DNA from: Halothiobacillus sp.
GTDB lineage: Bacteria; Pseudomonadota; Gammaproteobacteria; Halothiobacillales; Halothiobacillaceae
Direction: 5' to 3'
Assembly: GCA_023255735.1 (NCBI GenBank)
Contig: JAGDVP010000021.1
Span: forward strand, 12,374-48,115
Length of the DNA stretch: 35,742 nt
Both the position numbers and the translations under genes were made by a program. The notes under the pieces were generated by a model, which saw nothing but the letters and a program-made list of their open reading frames with translations, searched no databases and was not told the origin of the DNA. Every line of letters starts with the position of its first letter. The stretch's first letter is position 1. Positions 7,107 through 15,707 of the stretch are shown in pieces.

Positions 7107-9932
7107 ATGACAGGATTGTTTGCCATTTTGGGCGCATTGATGGGCGTCGGGGTGGCGGGGTTTTCAGGGCTTCTCGCCGGCGGGTTGCTCGGCTATTTGT
7201 TGGGGCGGGTGGCTACGCTTTCAGATCAAATCCGTGCCCTGCGCGAAGAGCAGCAACAGCTCGCCCAGCATCTCTCGGCACGCCAATCCCCTGACCACGG
7301 CTCGGTGCCGAACGATGCGGCCGAAAGCACGATCAATCCCGCACCGTCAACGGATGAGTTTTTTGCACCCAACGAATACCCTGCGGCAGGGGACGATACC
7401 GCGCCGCGACCCGGCGCAATGGAATCGTTGCCGGCTGAATCATCATTCCCTGAGCCTGCCTTACCTAATCCTATATCAAAGCCCGCGCATGCCGCCTCAA
7501 ACGCCGATGACCCGCGGGTCTGGCAGGCGCCCGAGGCAGCCCCCAGTGGCTGGATAAACAAAGCCACTCGCTTTTTAACCGAAGGCAATGTGGTGGCAAA
7601 AATTGGCGTGATTGTGTTGTTTTTCGGCTTGGCCTTTTTGCTGAAATACGCGGCCGATCGGGCAATTTTCCCCATTGAGCTGCGTCTTGCGGGTGTCGGG
7701 CTGGGCGGGGTCGTATTGTTGGGTTTGGGGTGGTTTTTGCGCCAGCGGCACTTAGGTTATGCACTTGTTTTGCAAGGCGGCGGCATCGGTGTGCTGTATT
7801 TAACCTTATTTGCGGCGTTCCGGTTGTATAGCTTGCTGCCGGCCGGCTTCACGCTGGGGCTCATGTTGTTGTTGGTATTTGCGGCGGCCGTGCTCGCCAT
7901 TGTGCAAGATGCCAAAAGCTTGGCCATTTTAGGCATCACCGGTGGGTTTTTAGCCCCTATTTTGGCTGGGAGCAACACGGGGAGTCATGTCGATTTATTC
8001 AGCTATTACCTCATTTTAAACTTTGGCATTGTACTCATTGCTTGGCGCAAGGCTTGGCGGGTGCTGAACCTTATGGCCTTTGTGTTCACGTTTGTGATTG
8101 GCACCCTGTGGGGCGTGCTGCGTTATCGCCCTGAATTGTTCGCATCGACCGAGCCTTTTTTGATTGGCTTTTTTATGATTTTTCTCGCCACCGCGATTTT
8201 ATTTGCGCGCCAGCTATTGGCTCAAGGCCGGCATGATTATGTCCAATCAACCCTTGTTTTTGGGCCGCCGCTTGTGGGCTTTGGCTTGCAAGCGCTGCTT
8301 GTTCAGCACTTTGACTATGGCTTGGCGTGGAGCGCGTTTTTGCTGGGTCTGCTCTATTTACTGCTCTCCACGGTACTGCGACGCGTGCAAGGGGGGCGAT
8401 CCCAAATTTTAAATGATGCGTTTTTGGCGCTTGGCATTGGCTTTGTGACTTTGGCGGTGCCATTTGCGTTTGATGGCCAGTGGACGGCGACCACTTGGGC
8501 GCTTGAAGGCGCGGCGATGCTGTGGGTGGGCTTGCGGCAAAATAAACGCCTGCCTGTATGGCTTGGTTTGTTGTTGCAGCTGGGGGCGGGGGTAGCGTTT
8601 ACTGAGGATCCGCCGGCTTTGAGCGCCCATGGGGCATTGATGAATGGGTTTTTTCTCTCAGGGGGCTTAATTGGCCTTGCGGGCATGGCGAGTGCCTACT
8701 TGTTGCGCCGCAACCGGGCGAGCGGGCTGCTCATACTGTGGGGCTTGGCGTGGTGGTTTGCCATTGGGTTTTATGATTTATCGGAACATTCGAACCTATC
8801 ACAGCCTTTTACGCTCTGGCTCTTGTTTGCGGCGGTGTCTTTGTTTTTACTGAATTTAACGCGGCTGGGCATTACCGATTGGCATTTTTTACCGCGCATC
8901 CCGGCTTTATTGTTGGCGTTTATGCTGGGGCTGGGTTTGTTAATTCTCGCGTTTAATCGCAACCCATTGTCTGATTATGGCGCCTTGGCTTGGCTTGTGG
9001 CCTTTGCCGGCTTATATGGCCTGCTATACGCCCATGAGCGACGCGGGGAGCCCGTGTATGCTGCGGCGCAAGTGCACGGCGTGGGTTTATGGCTTATGGC
9101 TCTGGTGCTGATGCCCGTATTGGCCGATGCGGTTTATCGTTGGGGATTTGGGCAAAGTTTGAATTTTGCATGGTTTGATTCAGGCGCACAGGGGGCGATT
9201 AATTCCTCCCAGATGGGCGCATGGACAGCTATGAGTTGGGGCTTGGTGCCGGCGCTGATGTTGCTCTGGTTGAGTGCGGCGGGGCACTGGCCATTTGCCG
9301 AGCGCTTCGGGCACGCGTCAACTTATCGGGGGTGGACAGCGGCAGGATTGGGTGTTTTTCTGCTGGGCTGGCTGCTGGTCGTTAATGGCGTGTGGTTGCC
9401 CGAGGATCACTTAGGCGTGGGTTGGGCTATGCCGGGTATGCTGGGCTATCTGCCGGTGTTGAATGGGCTGGATTTGGTCTCTTTAATCGTGCTGGCCATT
9501 AGCTTTGGGTGCTTTCGCACTCAGCGGCAATACTTGCCGTCGATGTGGCTGCCAATGGGCTTGGGGTGGCTCGGTTTGGCCGCTTTTGTGTGGCTCAATG
9601 CCGTGATTGCCCGCACGTTAAGCGCCTACGCGGGTGTGCCCTTATTCGATTGGCAGTTTTTAGATGTGGCACTCGCCCAAACCACTTATTCGATTGCTTG
9701 GTCGCTTTTGGGGTTAAGCCTCATTGTGCTGGCCAGCCGCTTCGGGCAACGTCGGTTATGGTTGGTTGCAGCTGGGTTGCTGGGCGTGGTGGTGCTTAAA
9801 TTGTTTACGGTGGATTTATCCGGCTCAGATACGATCGCGCGCATTATTTCGTTTATCGGGGTCGGGGTTTTGCTGCTGCTGGCGGGTTATGTGGCGCCGA
9901 TACCGGCGAAGCGGGGCGTAAATCCCCCCTAG
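7107..9932 (+). CDS. DUF2339 family multi-spanning membrane protein
   Basis: The 941-residue protein has one N-terminal membrane helix (about residues 1-30), a short coiled-coil (LSDQIRALREEQQQLAQHL) and a Pro/Ser/Ala-rich linker to about residue 145. The DUF2339 signature follows (ATRFLTEGNVVAKIGVIVLF, then LKYAADRAIFPIELRLAGVG). The rest is a run of some twenty or more hydrophobic helices. DUF2339 proteins have no established function; an inner-membrane envelope role is inferred only. The ATG has a good ribosome site (AAGGAA) and lies 26 bases after yejE, so it may be the last gene of that operon. Its final codons (Asn-Pro-Pro-stop) overlap a dispersed-type palindromic repeat, so the C-terminus may have been altered by repeat insertion. 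Confidence 0.85.
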   Translation: MTGLFAILGALMGVGVAGFSGLLAGGLLGYLLGRVATLSDQIRALREEQQQLAQHLSARQSPDHGSVPNDAAESTINPAPSTDEFFAPNEYPAAGDDTAPRPGAMESLPAESSFPEPALPNPISKPAHAASNADDPRVWQAPEAAPSGWINKATRFLTEGNVVAKIGVIVLFFGLAFLLKYAADRAIFPIELRLAGVGLGGVVLLGLGWFLRQRHLGYALVLQGGGIGVLYLTLFAAFRLYSLLPAGFTLGLMLLLVFAAAVLAIVQDAKSLAILGITGGFLAPILAGSNTGSHVDLFSYYLILNFGIVLIAWRKAWRVLNLMAFVFTFVIGTLWGVLRYRPELFASTEPFLIGFFMIFLATAILFARQLLAQGRHDYVQSTLVFGPPLVGFGLQALLVQHFDYGLAWSAFLLGLLYLLLSTVLRRVQGGRSQILNDAFLALGIGFVTLAVPFAFDGQWTATTWALEGAAMLWVGLRQNKRLPVWLGLLLQLGAGVAFTEDPPALSAHGALMNGFFLSGGLIGLAGMASAYLLRRNRASGLLILWGLAWWFAIGFYDLSEHSNLSQPFTLWLLFAAVSLFLLNLTRLGITDWHFLPRIPALLLAFMLGLGLLILAFNRNPLSDYGALAWLVAFAGLYGLLYAHERRGEPVYAAAQVHGVGLWLMALVLMPVLADAVYRWGFGQSLNFAWFDSGAQGAINSSQMGAWTAMSWGLVPALMLLWLSAAGHWPFAERFGHASTYRGWTAAGLGVFLLGWLLVVNGVWLPEDHLGVGWAMPGMLGYLPVLNGLDLVSLIVLAISFGCFRTQRQYLPSMWLPMGLGWLGLAAFVWLNAVIARTLSAYAGVPLFDWQFLDVALAQTTYSIAWSLLGLSLIVLASRFGQRRLWLVAAGLLGVVVLKLFTVDLSGSDTIARIISFIGVGVLLLLAGYVAPIPAKRGVNPP

Positions 9933-10093
9933 CCCCCCTTTTACAAAGGGGGGAATGGTTCCCAGATTTTGTGACTACCTGTCACAAAAAACCCCTAGCC
10001 CCCCTTTTACAAAGGGGGGAATGGTTCTGCCACAGTCATCGGTTCATCTAACATCGACCCCTAGCCCCCCTTTTACAAAGGAGGGAATGGTTC
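9926..10093 (+). repeat. Three 36-bp palindromic repeats with exact 66-bp period
   Basis: Copies lie at 9926-9961, 9992-10027 and 10058-10093. Each begins CCCCTAG, carries CCCCCCTTT, a TAC loop and AAAGGGGGG, and ends GAATGGTTC. Copy 3 has a single change, AAAGGAGGG in the right arm. Two 30-base unique segments separate the copies. The first copy supplies the TAG stop of the DUF2339 gene (9930-9932). The palindrome can form a 9-bp stem-loop in DNA or RNA, with no T-tract behind it. The geometry resembles a minimal CRISPR, but the C/G-homopolymer palindrome and the lack of cas genes point to a REP/MITE-like intergenic element. Confidence 0.9.
9967..9989. repeat. Perfect 9-bp inverted repeat in the first inter-repeat segment
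   Basis: TTTTGTGAC at 9967-9975 and GTCACAAAA at 9981-9989 flank a 5-base loop. It occupies most of the 30-base segment between repeat copies 1 and 2. It could be a protein-binding dyad or hairpin. It is not a canonical terminator, because the T-run precedes the stem on both strands. Confidence 0.6.
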
Positions 10094-10187
10094 CCGTTTA
10101 AGAATGAATCTAAACTGAGCTCACCCTTGGCTCTCTTTTTTTTTGCAAAGCGGGGCTTCTCTTCGATCAAGGCGGGGCGGGGGGCGC

Positions 10188-11423
10188 TTAGAGCGCCGCT
10201 AGAGCTCGAACCCGCGCTTGGTGCAATGCTTCTTTCATGGCAAGCCCCGTGAGCCCGGCGGCCACAAATGGGGCGGGCGATACCGCGCGGGCAAGTTCGG
10301 CTGCGGCTTGCACCCGCGCGGCTTGGGGATAATCGCAGCCTTCAGACCCTAACCGCCCACGGGCATCGGCATGGCAGGCGAGCAGGGCATCATTCATGCG
10401 TTCGGGGCGGCGCAGGCCATCAAGTGATTCGATTAAGTCGAGCAAAGTGGCGGGTCGCATATCGCGTGCGACATGCACGCGGCCATGTTGGGCGGTGACC
10501 AGTAAGGCGAGTTCTTTTGTGGCCTTGGGCACGCGCAGCCGCTCACACAGGGCGGTTGCCGGTGCCACGCCCCGCGCTTCGTGGCCGATATGGCGCGGCC
10601 ATTCTTCGGGCGGGGTGAGGGCTTTGCCTAAATCGTGGCACAGCACAGCAAAGCGAATATCGGGGTTGGGGGTGAGTTTTACGCTGGCGGTTAAGGCGAG
10701 CAGGGTGTGCACGCCACTGTCGATTTCTGGGTGGTATTGTTTGGGTTGTGGCACGCCAAACAGGGCATCGATTTCGGGGAATAACACCTTGAGCGCGCCC
10801 ACGTCACGCAGTAGCTCAAAGTAGCGGGCGGGGTGATTTGAGCGGAGCGCTTTTAAGGTTTCATTCCAAACGCGCTCGGCGGTGAGGCTATTGAGTTCGC
10901 CGGATGAAGTCATGGCGCGCATCAGTTCAGCCGTTTCGGGCGCGAGGGTGAAACCAAAATCGGCAAGCTCGGCGGCAAAGCGGGCAACCCGCAACACGCG
11001 CAGTGGGTCCTCGCTGAAAGCGGGGCTCACGTGCCGCAAGATGCGGGCTTCTAAATCGGCTTTAAAGTTGAAGGGGTCAATCAGGCTGCCATCAGCGGCT
11101 TGCGCCATGGCATTGATGGTTAAATCGCGGCGCAATAAATCTTGTTCAAGCGTGACTTCGGGCGCGGCAAAAAAGGCGAATCCCTGATGGCCTATACCCG
11201 ATTTGCGCTCAGTGCGCGCGAGCGCATATTCCTCGCCCGAATTGGGGTGAATGAATACCGGAAAATCATTGCCTACCGGCACAAAGCCCCGCGCTTGCAT
11301 GCGGTTTGGGGTTTCACCCAGCACAACCCAATCCCGATCGTGCAGCGGGCGGCCAAGCAAGCGATCGCGCACGGCACCGCCCACCACAAAGCTTATGAGT
11401 GGAGGGAGGGGCTCTCGCTTCAT
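10188..11423 (-). CDS. cca: CCA tRNA nucleotidyltransferase with HD domain
   Basis: The 411-residue enzyme matches the gammaproteobacterial multifunctional Cca. It adds or repairs the 3' CCA of tRNAs and the HD domain carries phosphohydrolase activity. The nucleotidyltransferase signature is VVGGAVRD (13-20) followed by D29-R-D31 in HDRDWVV, the two metal-binding acidic residues. RRDLTINAM (98-106) is the class II signature. The HD domain appears as HPEID (231-235) and CHDLGKA (H263-D264). The start ATG overlaps the stop of the upstream cyclic-di-GMP gene as ATGA (11420-11423), so its translation is probably coupled to that gene. A 6-bp dyad (GGCGCT/AGCGCC, 10183-10197) spans its stop, without a T-tract. 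Confidence 0.96.
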   Translation of the reverse strand: MKREPLPPLISFVVGGAVRDRLLGRPLHDRDWVVLGETPNRMQARGFVPVGNDFPVFIHPNSGEEYALARTERKSGIGHQGFAFFAAPEVTLEQDLLRRDLTINAMAQAADGSLIDPFNFKADLEARILRHVSPAFSEDPLRVLRVARFAAELADFGFTLAPETAELMRAMTSSGELNSLTAERVWNETLKALRSNHPARYFELLRDVGALKVLFPEIDALFGVPQPKQYHPEIDSGVHTLLALTASVKLTPNPDIRFAVLCHDLGKALTPPEEWPRHIGHEARGVAPATALCERLRVPKATKELALLVTAQHGRVHVARDMRPATLLDLIESLDGLRRPERMNDALLACHADARGRLGSEGCDYPQAARVQAAAELARAVSPAPFVAAGLTGLAMKEALHQARVRALAAL

Positions 11424-14400
11424 GGCGTGAGCTCAGGTTTAACGACGAGCTCTGCGAGATACGCTTGTACTTGGCCGAGCAGGTGGTGAAATTCGGCGCT
11501 GTGGCAGCCACCTTCGTGTTCAAGGGCATGCAGGGCTTGATGCGCCATGTCGAGCGCGCTGCCTTGCAGATCTTGGTTAATGATGAACTGATTGACGGGG
11601 CAGTGCGCTGCCGGGTTGTGTGGGTCGGCCGCCTTTGGTGCGCTTGGGCTGATATTTTTAGGGCGAAAGGCGTTGAGCATTTGCCAGTGGGTGGCTAGGG
11701 CGCCGAGCGCGGTGCGGGGGGTGTGGGCTTGGGGGGGCGCGGGCGGCAGAATGAGCAGGGGGCTTATGTGCTCTGGCGGCAAGGGGCGCGCGAGGGCGTA
11801 GCCTTGCCCCATGTCGGCGCCTAAAATAGACACCGCTTCGATGAGATCGGGGTGCTCAAGGCCTTCGGCTACCACGATTAAATCGAGCGCGTGGGTCATG
11901 TGGATGAGTGCGCCGATAAATTTGATGATGCGCGCGGGGTTATCATAGGCAGAGCGAATCAGGGCTTGATCGATTTTTACGGTATCGAAGGGCAGGTTAT
12001 TGAGGCGAATCAATCTGCTGTAGCCAGCGCCTAAATCGTCCATGGCAAGGGTTACACCTAATTCGGCCAAGCCTCGCATTTGCTGCGCGGCTTGGTCAAT
12101 TTCTTGTATCTCGTGGTGTTCGAGTACCTCTAAGGTAAGCCGAGTGGCCGGGATTTTATGTTGTTCTAACGCCGTTTCAACCCACTGGGTGCACTGGGGT
12201 GAGGCCAGTGCTTCAAGCGGTAAATTGAGCGATAACCCTAAATTCAAACTTGAGCTAAAACCTGGGCTAAAACTCGGATCGAGCGTGCGATTTGCCTCGT
12301 CCCATTGGGTGAGTTGCTTTAAGCCTTGATCGAGCCCCTCGCGGAATAGCTGGATGATTTGGCTTTCGTTGAGCTTAGGGATAAATTGGTTTGGCATGAC
12401 AAGGCTGCCATCGGCCAAAACTAGCCGCGCCAGTGCTTCCACCTTGTCAATGCGCCTCGTACGCAAATCTATGATGGGTTGATAGTGAAATTGGATGCCG
12501 TGGTTATAAAACGCTTGGCGCCAGTGGTCGAGTTCTTGCACGGAAATGGAGATGGCGGCTTTTTGATTCAACTGCTGCCAGGTTTGGCTCGCCAAAAACC
12601 CCAACTGCTGACAAAACGCTTGTCGAAACGCGGTTTCAAATTGGCCAGGAACGTTCCCGTAGAGGGTGAGCACGGCAATGGGGCGGCGCTTTTCATCCAA
12701 AATGGGCACACCAATGGCACTGCGAATGCCGGCACTTAATGCCGCCTCGCGCCAAGGTAAGGCTTCGGGCATGGTTGAAAAACTGGCGATGGTTTGAATT
12801 TGCCCCAAACGATACGCGCGGGCGGTAACGCCTTGCATTTGGGGCTGGCCTGGCGCGATTTTTGGCATGCGCAGCGCTGCATAATGTTGCTGCATGGCGG
12901 CAATAAAGGGTTCGATTTGCGCGCCAAAATTGATGATGAATTCACCCTCGGGATTCGGGGCGCCAATCCAGCATGCGGCAATGCCCGGGCACCGGCACAG
13001 TAGGCTGAGCATTTGCTCGTTAAATTCTTGCCACGATAAGGTGTTGCGGCTTAATGTATCTATCTCGACCAAAAGGGCTTGATACTGGTTGTTAATGTGT
13101 TGCTCGGCTTCAAGCTCCTCTGATAATTCAATCGAAAGGCGTTCGGTTAAAACCAGCTCAAGCTTGCCTAAATCTTGCGTGCTCAAGCGAAAACGCGCGA
13201 TTAGCTCATCGAACTGATGCAAGTAAATGGTGATGGCCCGCACCAGCGAGCTTGCCGATACGCCAATTAGGGCATGAACACGCCCGACGCTGGCGGCTGC
13301 GGCGCGGTGCTCGGCCTCGGTGAGCTCCGGTTTTAAGAGTTGGGTTAAATGTGCCGATTGGCGCTCGGTTAGATGCGCAAATTCGGCGGGGTTTAACCAG
13401 CTCATAATGATTTGTGAGGCGGGATCGGTGGCAATAAGCTCTTGGTAGAAAAAATCAACAAAGCCCGTTACTAAGGCGGGGATGTCTTGTTCAAACGTTT
13501 GCAGCAATACCGCCGCCGCTTGGCCATAAGGCAAGATGCGGGCGGAAGATAGGCGGGTGTCATCTGTGCTATCAAGCAGCTTGGGCGCCTCATCATTCCA
13601 GATATACCAAGCGTTTTTTCGGTTGCGTTTTTTGCTTTTGCAAATATACAGCGCCGCATCCGCATGGCGCAGCAATTGCTCAGGCTCCACGCTATCTTGC
13701 GGGAATAAGGAGACGCCCATGCTGGCTTGCACGATGCTTTTTTGTTGCGGCAACGCGTAAGGCTCACTCAAGGCTTGGCTTAAGCGATCTAAAGTTTTGT
13801 AGAGGTGTTTTTTGCGCTCAATGCCCTCAATGAGCAAGATAAATTCATCGCCGCCTTGCCGCACGGCTAAATCGGCCTCGCGCAGGGTGAGGGTGAGCCG
13901 TGCACCCAGAGTTTTCAATAAGATATCGCCTACCGCATGACCAAAGCGGTCATTAATCGGCTTGAAATCATCTAAATCGAGCATCACCACCGCCAGCGTT
14001 TGGTTGTTGCGCCGGGCGCGCGCCATGGCTTTGGGCAGTTCCTCGTCTAAAAACCGCCGATTGGCAAGTCCCGTTAAGGCATCGTGATAGGCGAGATAAG
14101 CCGTTTGCTCGTGCTCATCATTTAGGCGCTGGGTTAAATCAAATTGGGCGAGCGCATTACCAAGGAGTTCACCCAGCCGGTGCAGGGTTTCGCCCACGAT
14201 GGGTTCGAGCTCAAATTCGTGCAGGGCACCCACCAAGAGCACCGCCCAAGGCCGATTAAAACGCACAATGGGCATTAAAAAACTGGTGCACGCCCAGCCT
14301 GCGGGAATGTACGCCTGCAATGAGTGATTAAGCGGTGAGTTTGTGTCTTGATCGCGCAGGGGCACTTGGCTGCGTTGTGCCGCGGTGATTTGGGTGTAAA

Positions 14401-14716
14401 GTGCTTGATTTTGCTCAAAGTTAAGTTGATTTAGCCATTGCGCGCCCTCACCCCCACTGGCGATAATATGCACCGTGTCGGGCTCTGCCTGATCGGTTTG
14501 CCCAACCCAAGCATGAATAAATAAGCCTGAGGCCAAAAGCTGGGTGCACACAACGCTGAGCATTTCGTGTTCATCGGTCGCGGAAATGAGCACACCAATT
14601 TGCCCTAGGAGCGATTGCAGCAGGGCGTGTTGCCGATCTAACCGCGCAACAAGCCGCTCGACTTTTGAATCAACGGCCGCTTGGGCGGATAGGTTGGGGT
14701 GGGAGGATGAGGGCAC
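11420..14716 (-). CDS. Multi-sensor cyclic-di-GMP protein: GAF-GGDEF-globin-GAF-EAL-CZB-like
   Basis: The 1098-residue cytoplasmic protein has no membrane segment. Order by approximate residues: GAF-like 40-195; GGDEF domain 205-370 with intact GGDEF (288-292) and an RxxD inhibitory site (R279-D282); protoglobin-like sensor 390-535, with GRVHALIGV placing H481 as candidate proximal haem ligand and Y424 as candidate distal residue; second GAF 550-715; EAL domain 740-985. The EAL key residues are all present: E760 in EALARL, LSLNLP, LTLEVLEH, MDDLGAGYS, VKIDQ, VVAEGLEH and QGYALARP. The tail (1003-1090) resembles a CZB zinc-binding domain, with H1010, C1039, H1059 and H1063. Both a diguanylate cyclase and a phosphodiesterase could be active, switched by O2/redox, small ligands and zinc; the switching is inference. 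The start is GTG with only a weak ribosome site. Its stop overlaps the cca start. Confidence 0.9.
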   Translation of the reverse strand: MPSSSHPNLSAQAAVDSKVERLVARLDRQHALLQSLLGQIGVLISATDEHEMLSVVCTQLLASGLFIHAWVGQTDQAEPDTVHIIASGGEGAQWLNQLNFEQNQALYTQITAAQRSQVPLRDQDTNSPLNHSLQAYIPAGWACTSFLMPIVRFNRPWAVLLVGALHEFELEPIVGETLHRLGELLGNALAQFDLTQRLNDEHEQTAYLAYHDALTGLANRRFLDEELPKAMARARRNNQTLAVVMLDLDDFKPINDRFGHAVGDILLKTLGARLTLTLREADLAVRQGGDEFILLIEGIERKKHLYKTLDRLSQALSEPYALPQQKSIVQASMGVSLFPQDSVEPEQLLRHADAALYICKSKKRNRKNAWYIWNDEAPKLLDSTDDTRLSSARILPYGQAAAVLLQTFEQDIPALVTGFVDFFYQELIATDPASQIIMSWLNPAEFAHLTERQSAHLTQLLKPELTEAEHRAAAASVGRVHALIGVSASSLVRAITIYLHQFDELIARFRLSTQDLGKLELVLTERLSIELSEELEAEQHINNQYQALLVEIDTLSRNTLSWQEFNEQMLSLLCRCPGIAACWIGAPNPEGEFIINFGAQIEPFIAAMQQHYAALRMPKIAPGQPQMQGVTARAYRLGQIQTIASFSTMPEALPWREAALSAGIRSAIGVPILDEKRRPIAVLTLYGNVPGQFETAFRQAFCQQLGFLASQTWQQLNQKAAISISVQELDHWRQAFYNHGIQFHYQPIIDLRTRRIDKVEALARLVLADGSLVMPNQFIPKLNESQIIQLFREGLDQGLKQLTQWDEANRTLDPSFSPGFSSSLNLGLSLNLPLEALASPQCTQWVETALEQHKIPATRLTLEVLEHHEIQEIDQAAQQMRGLAELGVTLAMDDLGAGYSRLIRLNNLPFDTVKIDQALIRSAYDNPARIIKFIGALIHMTHALDLIVVAEGLEHPDLIEAVSILGADMGQGYALARPLPPEHISPLLILPPAPPQAHTPRTALGALATHWQMLNAFRPKNISPSAPKAADPHNPAAHCPVNQFIINQDLQGSALDMAHQALHALEHEGGCHSAEFHHLLGQVQAYLAELVVKPELTP

Positions 14717-14873
14717 AATGAGTGGTTTCCGTATCGGTGCAAATAAGAGTTAATCCGAGCTTTGCAAGTTTAACCACGATAACCAAATCGATGGGTAAAT
14801 CCAATGTAAAAAAGTGTTAAGTTAAGGTGGTGAGGTTGCAGACTGCCCCTGATGAGCAAATGACCGTGAATTT

Positions 14874-15707
14874 ATGTTTTTAATTGCGCCAATGAGTGAA
14901 CTCATGATTGAACCCCAAATGAAGCAGAGCCTATCGCCCCAAGATAACCCGCGCAATAACCCGCCTGATGAACAGCGTGATGAACGCACCGAACTTTTGA
15001 TTGGCTCATCGGGGTTGGCGCGGTTGCGCGACGCACGGGTGCTGGTAGCCGGCCTTGGCGGTGTGGGTGGTGCGTGTGCGGAATCCTTGGTGCGTGCCGG
15101 GGTGGGGGTGGTGTATCTCTTGGATCACGATCAATTTGGCGCCTCAAACTTGAATCGGCAGCTTTTGTGTACGCAAGCGGTTATCGGCCAGAGCAAGGCA
15201 GAGGTTGCGGTGGCGCGGTTTGCTGCGATCCGCGATGATGTTAAAACCGTGGCTCTGCCGTTTTTTTTAGAGGAATCGATGGTGGCGGATTTGCTCGATC
15301 AATACCCGCTAGATGCCATTGCCGATTGTATTGATTCGATCGGCGTGAAAGCTGTGTTGTTGGCCGAGGCGCGTGCGCGGGGCATTGCGACGATGACGGC
15401 GCTGGGCGCGGGGAATCGGTTGGATGTGCGTGCGGTGCGGGTGGGGACGTTGGCTTGCGTACAGGGTTGTGGTTTGGCGCGGGTGCTGCGTTCTCGCTTG
15501 CGCCGATTGAATTGTGCGTTGGATTTTCCGGCGGTGTATTCAACCGAGTTACCCCAAAAGCCAGCACCCCATGTGCCGAATGAATCCGGCATTCGCCCTC
15601 GCGCCGTGAACGGCACAATCAGTTATATGCCGAATGTATTTGGCCACATGGTGGCGGGGGAAATTATTCGCGGGCTGCTCGAAAACCCGCCGGAAAATTT
15701 GCGCTAA
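14874..15707 (+). CDS. tcdA: tRNA threonylcarbamoyladenosine dehydratase TcdA (CsdL)
   Basis: This 277-residue ThiF/MoeB-family enzyme performs ATP-dependent cyclisation of t6A to ct6A at position 37 of tRNAs. The nucleotide-binding glycine motif is GLGGVGG (60-66). DHDQFGASNLNRQ carries the adenylation-site Asn and Arg (N94, R95). CIDSIGVK follows. The sequence lacks the paired CxxC zinc sites of MoeB, and RPRAVNGTISYMPNVFGHMVAGEIIRGL fits TcdA. Several in-frame ATGs (14874, 14892, 14904, 14919) precede the conserved domain; the longest is listed, but 14904 has the better ribosome site. It is divergent from the cyclic-di-GMP gene and overlaps the fis stop by 4 bases, end to end. Confidence 0.9.
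   Translation: MFLIAPMSELMIEPQMKQSLSPQDNPRNNPPDEQRDERTELLIGSSGLARLRDARVLVAGLGGVGGACAESLVRAGVGVVYLLDHDQFGASNLNRQLLCTQAVIGQSKAEVAVARFAAIRDDVKTVALPFFLEESMVADLLDQYPLDAIADCIDSIGVKAVLLAEARARGIATMTALGAGNRLDVRAVRVGTLACVQGCGLARVLRSRLRRLNCALDFPAVYSTELPQKPAPHVPNESGIRPRAVNGTISYMPNVFGHMVAGEIIRGLLENPPENLR

Noticed and set aside
7226-8686. Several long minus-strand ORFs under the DUF2339 gene
   Set aside because: They are antisense shadows of a continuous membrane-protein frame and show no family signature.
9926-10093. CRISPR array
   Set aside because: The repeat/spacer sizes fit, but there are only three copies, the repeat is a homopolymer C/G palindrome, one 30-base segment is itself a perfect hairpin, and no cas gene is present.
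10117-10144. Terminator ending in nine T residues after the DUF2339 gene
   Set aside because: The only stem before the T-run is a 4-bp GAGC/GCTC pair, too weak to call.
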